Shown here piece after piece: positions 14,003-14,077 of a DNA stretch of 14,077 bases. Source of the DNA: Treponema sp. (GTDB taxonomy: Bacteria > Spirochaetota > Spirochaetia > Treponematales > Breznakiellaceae); NCBI GenBank assembly GCA_031288005.1, contig JAITSE010000090.1, positions 1-14,077 of the forward strand, given 5' to 3'. Position 1 is the first letter of the stretch, and each line of letters begins with the position of its first letter. The notes below the pieces were generated by a model, which saw nothing but the letters and a program-made list of their open reading frames with translations, was not told the DNA's origin and made no database searches. A program made the translations under genes and the position numbers.

Positions 14003-14077
14003 GGGGGGGGGCGGGGGCGGCCGGGGGCGGGCGGGGGGAGGGGGGGGGGTGGTGGGAGGGTGGTGAGGAGTGTGTGT
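14003..14077. other. G-rich, probably unreliable contig end
   Basis: From 14003 to the end the sequence is almost only G with some C, T and A, ending GTGTGTGT. Nothing else in the window looks like this. It most resembles read-end or poly-G artefact in an assembly, though a real G-rich tract cannot be excluded. Confidence 0.6.

Noticed and set aside
13913..14077. Coding sequence starting at ATG 13913 and running off the right end
   Set aside because: Half of it is the G-rich end, which removes stop codons by composition; only the promoter upstream is convincing.

Overview
The window looks like spirochaete DNA, most likely a Treponema of the termite-gut type. This is inferred from spirochaete-style lipoproteins with relaxed lipoboxes, a periplasmic binding protein whose mature end begins GGKKE, a TrpR-type repressor, and moderate-to-high GC genes separated by AT-rich, hairpin-rich spacers. 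No rRNA, tRNA or CRISPR array was found. The last ~75 bases are almost pure G/T and look like a contig end of doubtful quality.

Layout. (1) 1-3070, minus strand, visibly AT-richer: a cell-surface protein cluster. It holds a lipoprotein with a papain-like cysteine peptidase region, split by a 1-nt frameshift; two tandem paralogous small lipoproteins; and an omptin-like outer-membrane protease whose 3' end is replaced by a dispersed hairpin repeat. (2) 3071-3878: an ~800 bp degenerate spacer with an IS630-type transposase remnant and small ORFs. (3) 3993-7765, plus strand, GC-rich: a tightly overlapping operon of an aldo/keto reductase with two 4Fe-4S motifs, a PlsC-like acyltransferase, a possible 27-codon linker ORF and chorismate synthase (aroC). 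(4) 7766-8469: a 5'-truncated ParE/RelE toxin remnant running into a 219-bp GC-rich block with 8-bp terminal inverted repeats, then an AT-rich promoter region. (5) 8470-9940, plus strand: a solitary NMT1/TauA-type ABC substrate-binding protein and a TrpR homologue. (6) 9968-13708, minus strand: an aconitase-superfamily hydratase, a DUF192 protein and a conserved-looking secreted protein of unknown function. A palindromic -10 box lies upstream, fitting a bidirectional promoter.

The most notable structure is a ~130-bp dispersed repeat: two full copies in opposite orientation (38-169 and 12352-12482) and one copy of only its first hairpin (9527-9561). Each full copy folds into three hairpins built from alternating forward and reverse TTGTTCGATAAC-like motifs. 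Between copies the stems differ by compensatory base-pair changes, so the fold appears to be under selection. One copy supplies the stop codon that truncates the omptin-like gene.

Functional links: the aroC operon combines shikimate-pathway output with redox and lipid functions. TrpR would control tryptophan genes that lie outside the window. The left cluster reads as a decaying or phase-switched surface proteolysis module.
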